From: Ditylenchus dipsaci
Taxonomy: Eukaryota > Nematoda > Chromadorea > Rhabditida > Anguinidae
Length of the DNA: 64,000 nt
Reading direction: 5' to 3'
Assembly: GCA_004194705.1 (NCBI GenBank)
Contig: SADC01000871.1
Coordinates: 62,001 to 126,000, forward strand
This document shows, one piece after another, positions 35,209 to 47,049 of this stretch; position 1 is the first letter of the stretch; each line of letters begins with the position of its first letter. The position numbers were made by a program, and so were the translations under genes. The notes beneath the pieces were generated by a model, which saw nothing but the letters and a program-made list of their open reading frames with translations, was not told where the DNA came from and ran no database searches.

Positions 35209-38200
35209 TCAATGGTGTCTTTTTCCGGTTTTATTTTTTCTTGTTGATGTACCAGCAGTTTGAACATAACCCTCTGCTTCGTCATCAGTCTCAGAGGCAA
35301 TGGATGTCCCGCTTTCCTCATCGTCAATAAAATCACTGAGATTACTTTCCGAGTCATCACCATCCTCTTCCTCTGATTCCATCTCTTCTTCATCTGAAGA
35401 TTCATAGTCGGCCTCGTTATCAGCAAAATCTTTCATTCTCGGTTTCTTTGCTGGCGGTGGACGGACAGAAGTGGAAGGCGAAGCCTTGGACTGAGTTCTC
35501 ATAATCTGTTTACTAGTAATTCTATTCGCACCTGAAATACTTGACATTGGTATTTATATATGGACATCAAATTGAATGTTACCCCTGGCAAAGCGGTAAA
35601 TATATGCGCAAATGTCATACTTGCAGATATGTTTCATGAGCATGGCACGGACAATGTCCTCATCAATTTTTTGAACTCCAAACCAAAACATGGGTAGATG
35701 GACACTTCTAGCAGATTTGCTCACTGCATAACTTGCGATGCGGCTCAAGCTTTTTTCCAAGGCTTCTCTTGAAATCGTTTCTGTAACGATAGCAAAGTCG
35801 ATTATTAATGAAAGCCTTGTGGGTAGAGACTACACTAAGAAACAAATACTCACTTCTATAGCGGTCACGGGCCGATTGCACCACCATAAGCACGACAGAG
35901 ATGGTTCTTTTTATCACTCCACCCTGCGCATCCATCTCTTCTTTCATATCCCCGAATTTGTTGGCTACAGATTGTTGCTCGAATACATTTTGCACCAAAT
36001 GGCTGTCCCCTGAATGCAGATCTGAAACAAAATAAACATCACAGATATAGTTGAAGTAAATGTCGTAAAAATAGTTATTGCCTTTCATTTTTCCAGCTAG
36101 TTCATAAGCAACGGAAATTTTCGGGCTCAATTTTCGCAGTGCTGAGAACACACCACCAAAACCAAAGCGACCTACAATAGGATAGAGTCAGTTTGGTCAA
36201 CTGAATAATTATACAGGGTGTGTCAAGAAATTTGATACAATTTAAAAGGCCATAACTTTCTTTTTAGAACGAATAGCGTAAATCTGTAAGCACCACTCGA
36301 CTTAGAAAAAATATGAAATTTTTGTGAATATGTGAAAAACACAATTTTTGCTTGCCCTCCCCCTCCTGTTTGGGTACGCGACGTTTCCCTGTAAAACCGT
36401 TTCCCTGTAAAGCCGTTTCCCTGTAAGCCGTTTCCCTGTAGGCCGTTTCCCTGTAAGGGGCGTTTCCCTGTAAAAACAGTTTCTCGTAAAATAGAACGCG
36501 ACTTCAATTTATTTTAATCCGCGCTTCATTTTACACGTTTTCATGTGATTTTCAGTGTAACATGCAACGCCTGAAAGGAAAGCGAAGGAAGTACGTGGAA
36601 GTACTGGTTGTGGTGGTACTGAGGTGCTTAGGTATTACTCAAGTAGTGATCGGCCTGCCAATACAGTCTGATACACCTTATCAAATAGTCTTATGCGCAT
36701 TAAAAAAGGTCTATTATACTAAATCCTCCGTACCACCACCTGGATAACGCCTGGATAACACAATCAACTGGGTATCACCATGCAAATGACTCGAGTACGA
36801 CAGTATATGAAGTGCATGCCCCCTCCAAAGAGTATAAAAATCGAGGGGTGTGAGTTGGGTATGTTGCGCTTATTATTGTAACTTTTTTTGTATAAATGCG
36901 GAGCGTATTTCGCCGCTTCGCTTCGAAAGACCAGCACACTCCACAGTGCAAGGAATTGGGGTTTTCTGAATATGCACCGCCCTGTTTTACGGCAAGAGAA
37001 CTCATACCCTTTGCAGTGGGGGTGCGCTTCAACTTTTACGCTCGAGTACGACCTCAATATATTAATTTTACCCGTCACGGGGGAGGGGGGTCGGCGGTTG
37101 TGGCGAAAGTTGCGGCCGTAAGTATCATTATCTAAGTTCAACTAACTGGGTACCACCATGTGGGTGCCATCAACTAGTACTACCAACAAGTACTAACAAT
37201 TAGGCCCCACTACCTGTGTACCTCGACACTGGTACCATCACATGGATACCTCTTGATCTCACCCCACTATGATCTGAGTGCTCCTTTCTGGGTAATAATA
37301 CTTCCCTACTACCATTTGGATACCCAAAGGGGTATTATTTCAGATATAGTTCGATCCCTCATCAAAAGTTGAGTCTACAAAATTTTCCTACACGCTACAG
37401 TTCCTTGTCATTCCTTACAGGGAAACGTCCCTTACAGGGAAACGGCCTACAGGGAAACGGCTTACAGGGAAACGTCCGTGTCCCCCTGTTTGGGCCTTAC
37501 CCATCCAGATGCCATCCATAGACCAGGACCAGGACCCAAACCACAGGGAGGACCGAGCGAAATTTGTTTTTTTCACAATAGTACTAAAAAAATTGTAGAT
37601 TTTTCTGAGTCGAGTGATGTTTACAGATTTTCGGAATGCGATCTTGAAAAAAAGGTAAGACCTTTTAAAGTGTATCAAATTTCTCGACACACCCTGTATA
37701 TAGGGTTGGCGGGCAACCGGTTTCGGTTACCCAAACCGATACCCAAAAACAGAAATTTTCCGGTAACCAACCCGGTTACCAAATCGGTCCAACCCGAAGA
37801 CCGGAAATTTTCCGGTTTTCGGATAAAAAAACCGAAGATAGGTACTCGAACCGCCAGCCCTAATTATATACTTTCGAAAATAATATAACAGTGTTCTAAA
37901 ATTTCTTATGAAATTTTCCCTTCCTTTTCACTTTAAATAAGGGGTGGCTATGCAACTATCTCATATGTCATTCACCTATATCATCCACCTATGTTAATAC
38001 ACACTGAATTTTTTGGGCTTAGCCATTTTACACTTCACTGTTAAGACCAGCACAAAATGGATGATATCCGAAGCTGCTTTTATAGTATTAGTAAAATCAA
38101 TGAGTCGCAACAAATTAGGTTGAAATTATAAAAAAAATAGACTATACTGACTTCTTTTACAATGGTAGAGGGTTGAAATTTTCTCTATCCAAGAAAATAA

Positions 38201-41200
38201 GAAATGGGTCGCAGACTTTCACAAAAAATTACCGCTATCATTAACGGCATGAATGATTAGTGCATGCTCCTCCTTGTCTATTGGTGACCGCTATAAAGTT
38301 TTAGAATTTAAAACAGGTAAATAAAAGCTTTAAATTTAATCCATTCATACATCTGGATTTGTAATATCTCCTGACACCTTATAGATGCATCCCTCTGAAT
38401 TATCTTCAGAAGCAGTTGCTACATGTGGCAGAGAAAGCTCCAAGTTGCATGATGAGTAATCTGAAAAAATAAGGATTGATAGTCACAAAATTATTTCTGG
38501 CACTGGTCACTGTGTTTCTCCCAAAGGTTCTCTCTCTTGCGAATCTTGTCCACTTCTGACTTCTGCTGCCTCTTGAGCTCATTCTCTTTTCTTTGCTTTT
38601 TCCTTTCCTCTTTCTCTTCATCAGTTAGCAATTTTCTCGGCTTCCTTCGTGCAGTTACCTCTTTCGAGCTCAGAATTTTATCAATCAAGTCCTCATCCAA
38701 GTTTTCATCGCCTCCGGAGTCATATTGGTTGTTTTCTGAAGACTATTTAATTGATATGCAGAAATAATCCTACCTTAAACTAGGCACGAATTTTAAGTTT
38801 TTGAGAAAAAGAATGTTGAACGAGGATATTTCAGCTAACTTCCAATCGTATGTGAACACTGCAATTTCTCTAATACAGTCAAACCTCGTTATAACATAGC
38901 CCATTGGAACCGACCCTAGGCGTATGTTAAATCGAGGGGTATGCTATGTCGGGGATTAATTTATCGGAGTTTATCATTGAAGGGACTGGCCCTAGGGAAT
39001 GTAACAACGAGGTTCCACGTTAATCCACGAATTAACATATTCCTGTTGAAAGAATTTATCCCTGAGTACAAGACAGTGTATAATGTACACCTCGTAGTAT
39101 AGTAGTTAAGACTAGGATAGGTTGTTGCTACAGATGTGGCATATCGTCCGTGCCGAGGATGTCCGTTGGGTACAAGCGCTACAAAAATGAGGCATGCTAC
39201 CAAGAAGTAACTGTATTACACCTAGCCACTAGAATTGGCCCGGAATTACGGTTCCGGTCCGGGTCTCCCGGAATTCCGGTCTTTTTTTTGGATTCCTGCT
39301 CCGGTCGCGAAAAAATATGTAATTCCGGCTCCGGTTTTCACAGAACTAAAAATTCCGGTTCCGGTCTAAATATCAACTCCGAGCCTAACTACATCACAAT
39401 TTTTCTCTTGCTCGGCTGATTTTTAACGCGTATTTTTAACTTTTGAACGAAGTTTTCGTGTTAAAGGGGCATACCAGCGCGTTAAACGGGCGATTTCAAA
39501 TTCGCAAAAGGTGGGGACCAAGTATATTCAATCGAGAATTATTTTTAGATATAAATTTGTCATTGTATACAAAAAGCTATGAAAACCATGTCGGAACCGG
39601 ACTCGACCATGTTCGGACCACATCAGTGCGTTACCACTGAGCTACTCATGTTATTATACCGATACTGTGATTTTCACAACTTATGCTCTTTACAGAATAA
39701 CAAATTTGCACTTAAAAATAATTCTCGTTTGAATATGGCTGGTCCCCACCTTTTGTAATCCCCGCCTTTTGTAAATTTGAAATTGACCGTGTAACGCGCT
39801 GGTATGCCCTTTAAATATCAATACAAAAAATCATGTAAACAGGCAGCGATTTTTCTCGAAAACTTCTTTTTTTCGACTCCGGTTTTGGTTTCGGCAAAAG
39901 TGAAATTCCCATTCCGATTCCGGTTTCTACGAAAATCAAATTCCGGTTCCGGTTTTCACAAACCTAAAATTCCGGTTCCGGTCCAAATATCGATTCCGAG
40001 CCAACTCTACTAGCCACCCTAACATGAACCCCGACTTGAGGACATTAGATAGTAGAGATAACACAGTTACCCTCATGATTACGCCATTTTTTCCTCTCAG
40101 GATCACGAAAATTTCAAAATTTGTAAAAAATTGGATTTTAGCTGGGACGGCTCTACCCCGTTTCCGCCGAAACTTTTTCAACCAAAAATTGTTATATCCA
40201 AAAACGTTACATTTATAATTAATTAGTTCGACACATACAGTTTTTTCAAATAATTTCGTTCACATATTCATTCACAAATTAATAATTCAATTGATGCCAG
40301 AGAGAAGAACTACATTTTGAGGATAAGGTTGTGAAAAACAATATCTGCAAAATTTACTTAAAAAAACAAAAGTTACCAAGAAGTCCAATTTTCGGAAATT
40401 TAAGTTAGTCTTGCAAATATGGTTTTATACAACCTTATGCTAATCATGTAACCCTTCTCTCTCGCGTCAATTAGAGTATTAACTTGTAAATGATAATATC
40501 CCCTAAATTACTTAAAAAAACTGTATGGAGCGAACTAAAAATGTAACATTTTTGGCATAACGATTTACTGCGGAAACATTTAGGCGGAAACAGGGTAGAG
40601 CCGCTGGGACGACCCCAACTTTTGATAATATTTTCAGACAGTACAGGATGTTTCGGTTTCTGACACTTTTAAACGGTCATAACTTTTTTCACATACCGAA
40701 TTTCTTATTTCTGTAAACGCAGATCGGCTCAGCTTTTGATAACATTTTTTTAGTATATAGAGTCAAAAACACAATTTATGCCTAGTCCCTCCTGTGGTTT
40801 TGGCCTTACCCTTCCAGAGGCCATCTCTAGACCAGGCCCAAAACACAGGGGGACCAATCATTCATCGTGTTTTTAATTATACATCCCAAAAAAATCGTCA
40901 TCAAAAGCTGAGCCGATCTGTGTTTACAGAAATGAATAAAATTCGGTCTGTGAAAAAAGTTATGACTGTTTTAAAAGTGGCAGAAAAATTAGAAACACCC
41001 TGCAAATCGTCCATGCCGCGTCGATCCGCGTATCGACAGATTCTGAAAATTCATTCTGGAACACCCTTAAACATTTTTTGTGACGCACACAGTCCAGCGC
41101 ACTAGTAAAGAGGGAAAGGCAAAAGTCCATATCCGGAAAATAACCTCCATATAAAGGTGTAGACGCATGTTTACTTGAAGTAAGGCCTGAGCTTAAGATT

Positions 41201-44200
41201 GAGAAGCCTAACCGTGTAGAAAAAAATCATGTGTGCATAAAGAAGGAAGTAAATATAGAAAAGTCTTATATTTAAATTGTAAGTAAATAGACAGGAAGGC
41301 GTAGATATGAACATGTGGAATAGATTTTATCAGGTAATACCAGACGAAGGTCGATTTTTACAAAAGGAGAAGTTCAAAAACGTGTCGAATAGTATAAATA
41401 TACAATCATGAATCCTTCAATCATTTTCATCTATTTCCATCTCCTCAAGATCAAATCGCATACCACTTTTTCGAAGCAGGAACCGATTAAGACTCTGACG
41501 ATCCTCGAAGTAGTCCTTGCCCTCAAAATTGTACAATGCTTTGGTGGTGAACAGCTCCGGCTTCAGCTCTGGCTCATCCTCAGATTCATCTTTGTTGTTT
41601 TCTTCGTCCGCCTTTAAAACATTTTTTTATGATAGAACATATTGACAATACAGAATACGCTGGACCCACCGTAACCTCCCACTTGCCATCTGCATCAGTT
41701 TTTCCAATTATTTGTTCCAACTGCTCATCAGTTATAGCTCTAGAACAATAACAAAAATAAAAAATAAACTTTGAAATCCATGACATACCGCGTCGCCGTC
41801 ATGGTGGCCGCCTGCTCATCTTCCAATTCTTTCAAGCCCTCCAGAAGCAAATCAGCGAAAACATCAGACGTAGCAGATGAAACTTAATCTCTAACGTTCA
41901 AATTTGACAAAACTAAAATGAAAAGTACCTACCATCGTTTTCCTCATTGAGCACCAGTTCGGAAAGCTATAAGAACACATAATTAGATCACAGAACCGAA
42001 AAGCGTATGATCACCTTCAACTTATGAGCCGCACGATACTTGATAATTTCTTCAACCGTGTGCTTGGCAATCAATCTGATAATCTTCACTGGTTTTGGCT
42101 GTCCAATTCTGTGACAACGTGCTGCTGCTTGCTTATCATTTTGAGGATTAAAGTCCCTAAACACAAGGCGTGACAAATGTCACAAAAAGTCGGAGAATAA
42201 AAAGAGCAACCAACCAATCAAGAATATCACCTACAAGTAAACGTACTGACCATATTATGGTTGGAAAAATGAAATTTACAGTGTCAGCAGCAGTCAAATT
42301 TAGGCCAATGCCACCAGCCTTAGTTGTCAAAAGAAAACAAAAGACATCAGAGTCCGGACGCTGAAAATTTTCAACCGCTATAAGCCGGTCCTCACTCTTG
42401 GTGGCTCCATGCAACCTAAAATTTTATTAATTAAGCAGAAAAGGCTGGTAGGAAAAGCAGTACATTTCAGTTATATAACCTCGAAGCTCCATGTAATCTA
42501 AAAACAACCAAAGATGTAGGTGGTAAGGTGAAGTTACTACACGACCAACCACTGACGATGTCAAGAACTCGCGTCATTTGCGAGAATATAAGTACTTTGT
42601 GACCTTTGGCATAGAGATGCTTTAGCAATCGATCGAGTATCAACATTTTGCCGGAATTATTCACCAAGTGCTCTCCTTCGACATATGGCTCCCTTTCAAT
42701 ACCTGAATTGAACTAAGTGCTAAAAGAATTCGGGAAGCGATGAATTATTAGTCTGACGCCAAGAAATTTTAAGACTTACCCTTGAACAGATAAGGATGAA
42801 TAACACACTTTCGAACCTGCACTAACGTATTCATTAGAGACTGCATTGATGACTTAGGTGTGTTGGTGTTTTTGATGAAAAAATTACGATTCTCCCTAAA
42901 CTTTGATAAATTAATTAAGGTCTAACAGAAATTTTGCGGTAAAGAGCTAGCAAACCGTAGCAGAGCCTTGTACATACTCTTCTGAAACCCTGAAAAATCC
43001 GACAAGCGAGTGAGACCCAAATAGAGATAAATATTAGAAATTTACGAGTTATGCCATGATACAAAATGACTTCAGAAGCAGGCTAAACACAATTAAGTTA
43101 GTTATCAATGAATCTCATTATCACAAAAAAGATTACTGGAACATCACGAAGAATTTCTTTGGTTCTACGCAAGCAATACTTCTGGAACATCGCGCGGAAT
43201 TCAGCCTCGACTGAAAAAAAAAATAAAGTGGAGCAAATAAATGAAGCTGCAAAAAGCGGACCTTTCTTGTCCTCATGTTAGCGCGTTCATACTTCTGCAG
43301 GAATCGGTCCACATGGCCATCTGGAAACTCGCCGGGATTCGCCAATTTCAGCAATGAATAAAATTCCTCCAAGTTGTTCTGAACAGGAGTTCCTGTCATC
43401 ATAAGCAAACATCGAATATTTGGCAGCGACTAAAATGCATATCTGGATGGCTAGAACAAATAAAGCCAAAAAGATTACCATAGAAATTGACTGGTGCATC
43501 AAAGATTTAGCATTTTTGATCCTGTGCTAAAAAAAATAACAAATTCAATGAGAAATTGGAGCATAATTAGAGCAGAATTTATACCGCTTCATCGAATACG
43601 AGGAACTCCCAGTAAAACTTCAGCAGGTGGCAATCATTGAGAAAAACCTGAGGAAACACGGAGGAGTTAACAGACAGGAGAAATCAAATTTTTTTACTTC
43701 GAATGTGGTCAACAAGACATTCCACTGATCTTTTTTAAGTTCCTTTCTGCGGAGCTTTTCACGTTTCTCTTGCGAACCATAATAGCGGATAGTTGTCAGC
43801 TGGCCACAAGAGAATCTAAATAATATGTGGTGATTTCAGTCCAATCTCTCAGAACTGATATAAATGATTGACTAACCTGGCGATTTCGTTTTCCCAATGA
43901 TCGATAACCTAAAAAAATTTTAGTGGAATTATTCGCAGGGGATTAGTAAAAGATATACCGAAAGAGGACAAATGACCAAAGCAGGAGACTTTCCAGCGGA
44001 AGCGAGCATAGCCAAAGCAATTATCGATTGACAAGTTTTGCCGAGACCCATTTCATCTAAAACTTTTAGGCATTGGAATACCCAAGAAAAATTTGCCCAC
44101 CCGCGAGGATTCCACCGTGATTTTGCTCGTACCTTGAGATAAAAATGAGAAAAAAGTTTGTTTCATAAATTAACCATCTACTACCATGTCAAGATAGTCT

Positions 44201-44346
44201 CAACTCCCTCAATCTGGTGCTCACGAAGATGCAGTCCTGAAAGAATCAGGTCAAAAATTCATTAGGTCTCAAAAGTAGTCCAAATTACCAATGTTTTTGA
44301 GTGATTTCTGGACATCGATAAGTGTAAGCTCTTTACTTGATGACAT
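35209..44346 (-). CDS. CHD1L: ALC1/CHD1L-type chromatin remodeller with macrodomain (29 exons)
   Basis: ATP-driven nucleosome remodeller that is recruited to poly-ADP-ribose at DNA damage in vertebrates. Exons from the 5' side: 44289-44346, 44185-44236, 44101-44132, 43959-44056, 43877-43908, 43698-43815, 43585-43647, 43479-43526, 43262-43429, 43137-43205, 43046-43082, 42956-42989, 42780-42895, 42553-42702, 42464-42497, 42280-42415, 42211-42230, 42015-42156, 41933-41966, 41789-41882, 41670-41739, 41464-41611, 38511-38735, 38351-38460, 38233-38290, 36082-36171, 35854-36021, 35583-35780, 35209-35531. They add to 2,925 nt in consistent phase, 974 residues. Motifs: Walker A DEMGLGKT (48-55), DEAH (149-152), TGTPVQN (179-185), [18 protein letters not shown], and HRIGQ (437-441). 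A basic linker follows, then a macrodomain from [11 protein letters not shown] (about 686) to about 867. The last 107 residues are an acidic Ser/Glu tail that I do not know from human CHD1L. The start fits the family but is short by about 20 residues. Several exon edges (exons 9-10 and 14) were chosen to keep phase. Confidence 0.95.
36214..37696. mobile_element. CAGGGTGTGTCAAG element in CHD1L intron 25
   Basis: TA at 36212-36213 and 37697-37698, ends CAGGGTGTGTCAAGAAATTT and inverse, subterminal GGCCATAACTTTCTTTTT. Inside is a second array-ended element whose TTTCCCTGTAA words lie at 36380-36480 and 37418-37475, with a CTAGGTACCAC-type minisatellite and a GC-rich stretch (36890-37100) between. 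Confidence 0.8.
37701..37862. mobile_element. hAT-like MITE, AACCGGTTACCC words
   Basis: Ends TAGGGTTGGCGGGC and the inverse CGCCAGCCCTA, interior AACCGG and GGTTACCC words in both orientations. It abuts the previous element; no exact 8-bp duplication seen. Confidence 0.6.
38876..39016. mobile_element. pogo-like fragment (CAGTCAAACCTCGTTATAAC)
   Basis: TA plus CAGTCAAACCTCGTTATAAC is a typical pogo/Tigger end; an inverse GTAACAACGAGGTTCCAC follows near 39000. Lies in CHD1L intron 22. Confidence 0.6.
39230..40009. mobile_element. hAT-type element, CCGGTTCCGGAATT words
   Basis: Ends TAGAATTGGCCCGG and the inverse GAGCCAACTCTA, flanked by an exact 8-bp duplication CTAGCCAC (39222-39229 and 40010-40017). 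Arms carry CCGGTTCCGGAATT words. Element 39462-39813 is nested inside. CHD1L intron 22. Confidence 0.9.
39462..39813. mobile_element. TTAAAGGGGCAT foldback, copy 3, with tRNA-like centre
   Basis: Ends TTAAAGGGGCATACCAGCGC and inverse, arms with AAAAGGTGGGGACC. The loop holds a minus-strand tRNA-like segment (about 39595-39655) with GTAGCTCAGTGGTAACGC as A box and GGTCGAGTCC as B box. A full cloverleaf does not form. Confidence 0.65.
40149..40602. mobile_element. MITE with GGCTCTACCC ends and 8-bp duplication
   Basis: Ends GGCTCTACCC(C/T)GTTTCCGCC and inverse, flanked by an exact 8-bp duplication GCTGGGAC (40141-40148 and 40603-40610). hAT-type by duplication length. CHD1L intron 22. Confidence 0.85.
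40644..41002. mobile_element. CAGGATGTTTCGG foldback MITE
   Basis: Arms of about 170 bp with subterminal CGGTCATAACTTTTTTC and the word CCCTCCTGTGG/CCACAGGGGG. The right end reads CACCCTGCA, so the ends have diverged slightly. CHD1L intron 22. Confidence 0.75.
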
Positions 44347-44504
44347 TTAGTTATTCTTTCCAAGCTTACAAATGACAACTCTGCAAAAAAAAAGGTTAAC
44401 CCTCGCAATACGGACTGTGACAAGTGTATATTCTGGCAGAGCATACCCATGTTGTAAGCAAAAGTGCTTAGATCTTTTCGGAATTCGTGCTCTGTGCAGA
44501 GATC

Positions 44505-44914
44505 ATAGTGACCACGCCGTCCTACGCCGTCCTAGTTTTTTTCATCGCCGTCCTGCATTTTAATAATATTTTTCATTATGGACCGGCTTTTTTATTTTAC
44601 AACATATAATCAGTTTTTATTTTTATACTTTATTTTTAGGCGACCGTCCAAGTTTTCTTTCATTTTTATTTCAAAAAATGGGGCCGTCCTAATTTCACAC
44701 AAAATTTTCAAAAAAGTCGGTTGAATTAGGACGGCCCCATTTTTTTGAAATAAAAATGAAAGAAAACTTGGACGGTCGCCTAAAAATAAAGTATAAAAAT
44801 AAAAACTGATTATATGTTGTAAAATAAAAAAGCCGGTCCATAATGAAAAATATTGTTAAAATGCAGGACGGCGATGAAAAAAATTAGGACGGCGTAGGAC
44901 GGCGTGGTCACTAT
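44505..44914. mobile_element. 410-bp near-perfect palindrome just upstream of CHD1L
   Basis: Arms of about 205 bp start ATAGTGACCACGCCGTCC and differ at only a few positions; the GCCGTCCTA word is repeated at the ends. The nearest edge is about 160 bp from the CHD1L start codon (44344-44346), inside or next to the probable promoter. Confidence 0.85.
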
Positions 44915-45005
44915 GGATACAGCCTCTCAAAGTTTGAATTTTTCAAATTTTGGGTCTTGACACGAAAGCATAAAATAGCTGTAACTTTTTATACAGTTAT
45001 GCCTA

Positions 45006-45751
45006 GTTCACAATGGTGGACTGCAGTCGCCACCCTCAGTCCGGACTTACAATCCGCAGTGAGGGTGGCGACTGTTGTGTGTTCACAATAGGAATGTCAA
45101 TTCAATTTAATTCTATATCAATTCTATTTGGCCAAAAATGATTCCCTAAGTACGTTAGGAAAGATAAAAAAAGTTAGTTTTCTCTTGTCAAATTTTCAGG
45201 CTGTACTCATGTTGTCCAGCTGGACAAATTGACTCGTGAACCTACATGTTACCTACATGTAAATTTTGGACATTTTTTCTCATTTTTAAAGAAATCAACA
45301 TTGCAATAGAACATAATGATCGAGAAAAAATTCTACATACACAATTCACACTTTACCATCCTGAGTGTGGATTGTAAGTGTGGATTGTGAGTGAGGATTG
45401 TAATCTTTTTTGCAATTTTTGATCGCAAAATTATTATGCGATCCTTAATGTTTTGTACCAAAATGTTGCTCTGGAACTTAGCTTCATTTTGGTTATAAGA
45501 GCAATACAGAAACTAATAAAAAAATAAAAATAAACACCGTGAATAGTTTTGGATGAGAGTGGCGACTGCAGTCCGCACTCAAATTGTAACAATCCACAGT
45601 CGCCACCCCGGACTGCAGTCTTCATTGTGAACACACAACAGTCCACAGTCCTCACTGCGGACTGCAATCCTGAGTGGCGACTGTGGATTGTTGTGTGTTC
45701 ACAATGGAGGACTGCAGTCCTGGGTGGCGACTGCAGTCCTCCATTGTGAAC
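45006..45751. mobile_element. GTTCACAATGG element with GGACTGCAGTCGCC words
   Basis: Inverted ends GTTCACAATGG(T/A)GGACTGC. Arms are arrays of the self-complementary word GGACTGCAGTCC and the GAGGGTGGCGACTG variant. No coding content or clear target duplication. Confidence 0.75.
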
Positions 45752-45759
45752 AACGCATT

Positions 45760-46033
45760 AACCTTTTCAAATTCTGTAGACAACATCTTGTAGGGAAGGG
45801 ACAGGGCTATCTTTTGAGTGGTTGTTATTTGCTTTCTCTCTAATTACCGACAGACATATAGGTAAAAGAAGAAAAACCTAGATATTTCACGTACCTGCAT
45901 TCATAAGGCCAAAATTTAAAAAATTGTGTACACAACCATAATCTAATAAGCGCAATAGAAAGAGCAAGAGTAGAGCTTTCTAATGCGGGGTCACCTGCTC
46001 AGATATAAGAGCAGGAAAAAATTTCACAGGAAG
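45760..46033. other. No recognisable feature
   Basis: AT-rich interval between two foldbacks. Confidence 0.4.
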
Positions 46034-46873
46034 TTTAAAAAAGGATAATATTTTTTTCTTACCGCAAAACACTTGAAAATTACCGCAAATCATTTTTTAT
46101 TACCGCAATTTGATTTTCCCGCAAAATACTTTTTTCTTACCGCAAAATACTTTTTTATTACCGCAATTTGATTTTCCCGCAAAATACTTTTTCTTACCGC
46201 AAAATACTTTTTTCTTACCGCAAAATACTTTTTTCTTACCGCAAAACTTTTTTCTTACCGCAAAAATACTTTTTTCTTACCGCAAAATACTTTTTTCTTA
46301 CCGCGGAATAACTCGGATCCCTCAGAATCCCACCGGAATGGCCAGAAGCCCTGAAAGTTGGTTTTTTGGGGGTTTACTAAAGGGGGGGTAAACTTTTCGA
46401 GAAAAATCGATTGAGCGGATCAGATTTCGGGTCCGATGGGCTTAATCGCTCAGAATTCCAGGTTTATGGTGGTTTCGAGTGGTTCAGGGTGGAGTTGTGA
46501 GCGATTGAGCCGATCGGACCCGAAATCTGATCCGCTCAATCGAATTTTCGCAAAAAGATTACCCCCCCCTTTAGTAAACCCCGAAAAACCAACTTTCAGG
46601 GGCTTCTGGCCATTCTGGGGTGGGATTCTGAGGGATCCAAGTTGTTTCCTGACTGATAAATTCAAATTCCCGCAAATTTTGACTAAAAACGACGAGAAAA
46701 TTTTTGCGGTAAGAAAAAGTATTTTGCGGTAAGAAAAAGTATTTTGCGGTAAGAAAAAAGTATTTTGCGGTAATAAAAAAGTATTTTGCGGGAAAATCAA
46801 ATTGCGGTAATAAAAAATGATTTGCGGTAATTTTCAAGTGTTTTGCGGTAAGAAGAAAGTACCATCCTTTAAA
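46034..46873. mobile_element. Array-ended element (ACCGCAAAATACTTTTTTCTT words) with shared core
   Basis: About ten copies of a 21-bp word with TTACCGCAAAATACTTTT at 46061-46305 face inverted copies at 46695-46860. The interior (46325-46645) is the shared core module in two inverted halves. Confidence 0.8.
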
Positions 46874-47049
46874 AATGCAGTTTTTTTGAAATTTATTGAA
46901 TACAAAAATGTGCTGTTTGCATAAACAATGGAACAAGCAAAACAATTACTGTATAAGTTATTACGAAAAGAATAAGTCAGAACATATAGTGATATTATAG
47001 GTATAAAAGGAATAAAATATAGAATTACTTTTTACGCTTTACACGATCA

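Noticed and set aside
35554..36151. 35554-36151 as separate small genes beside CHD1L
   Set aside because: They are the macrodomain exons of CHD1L read through short introns; phases join perfectly.
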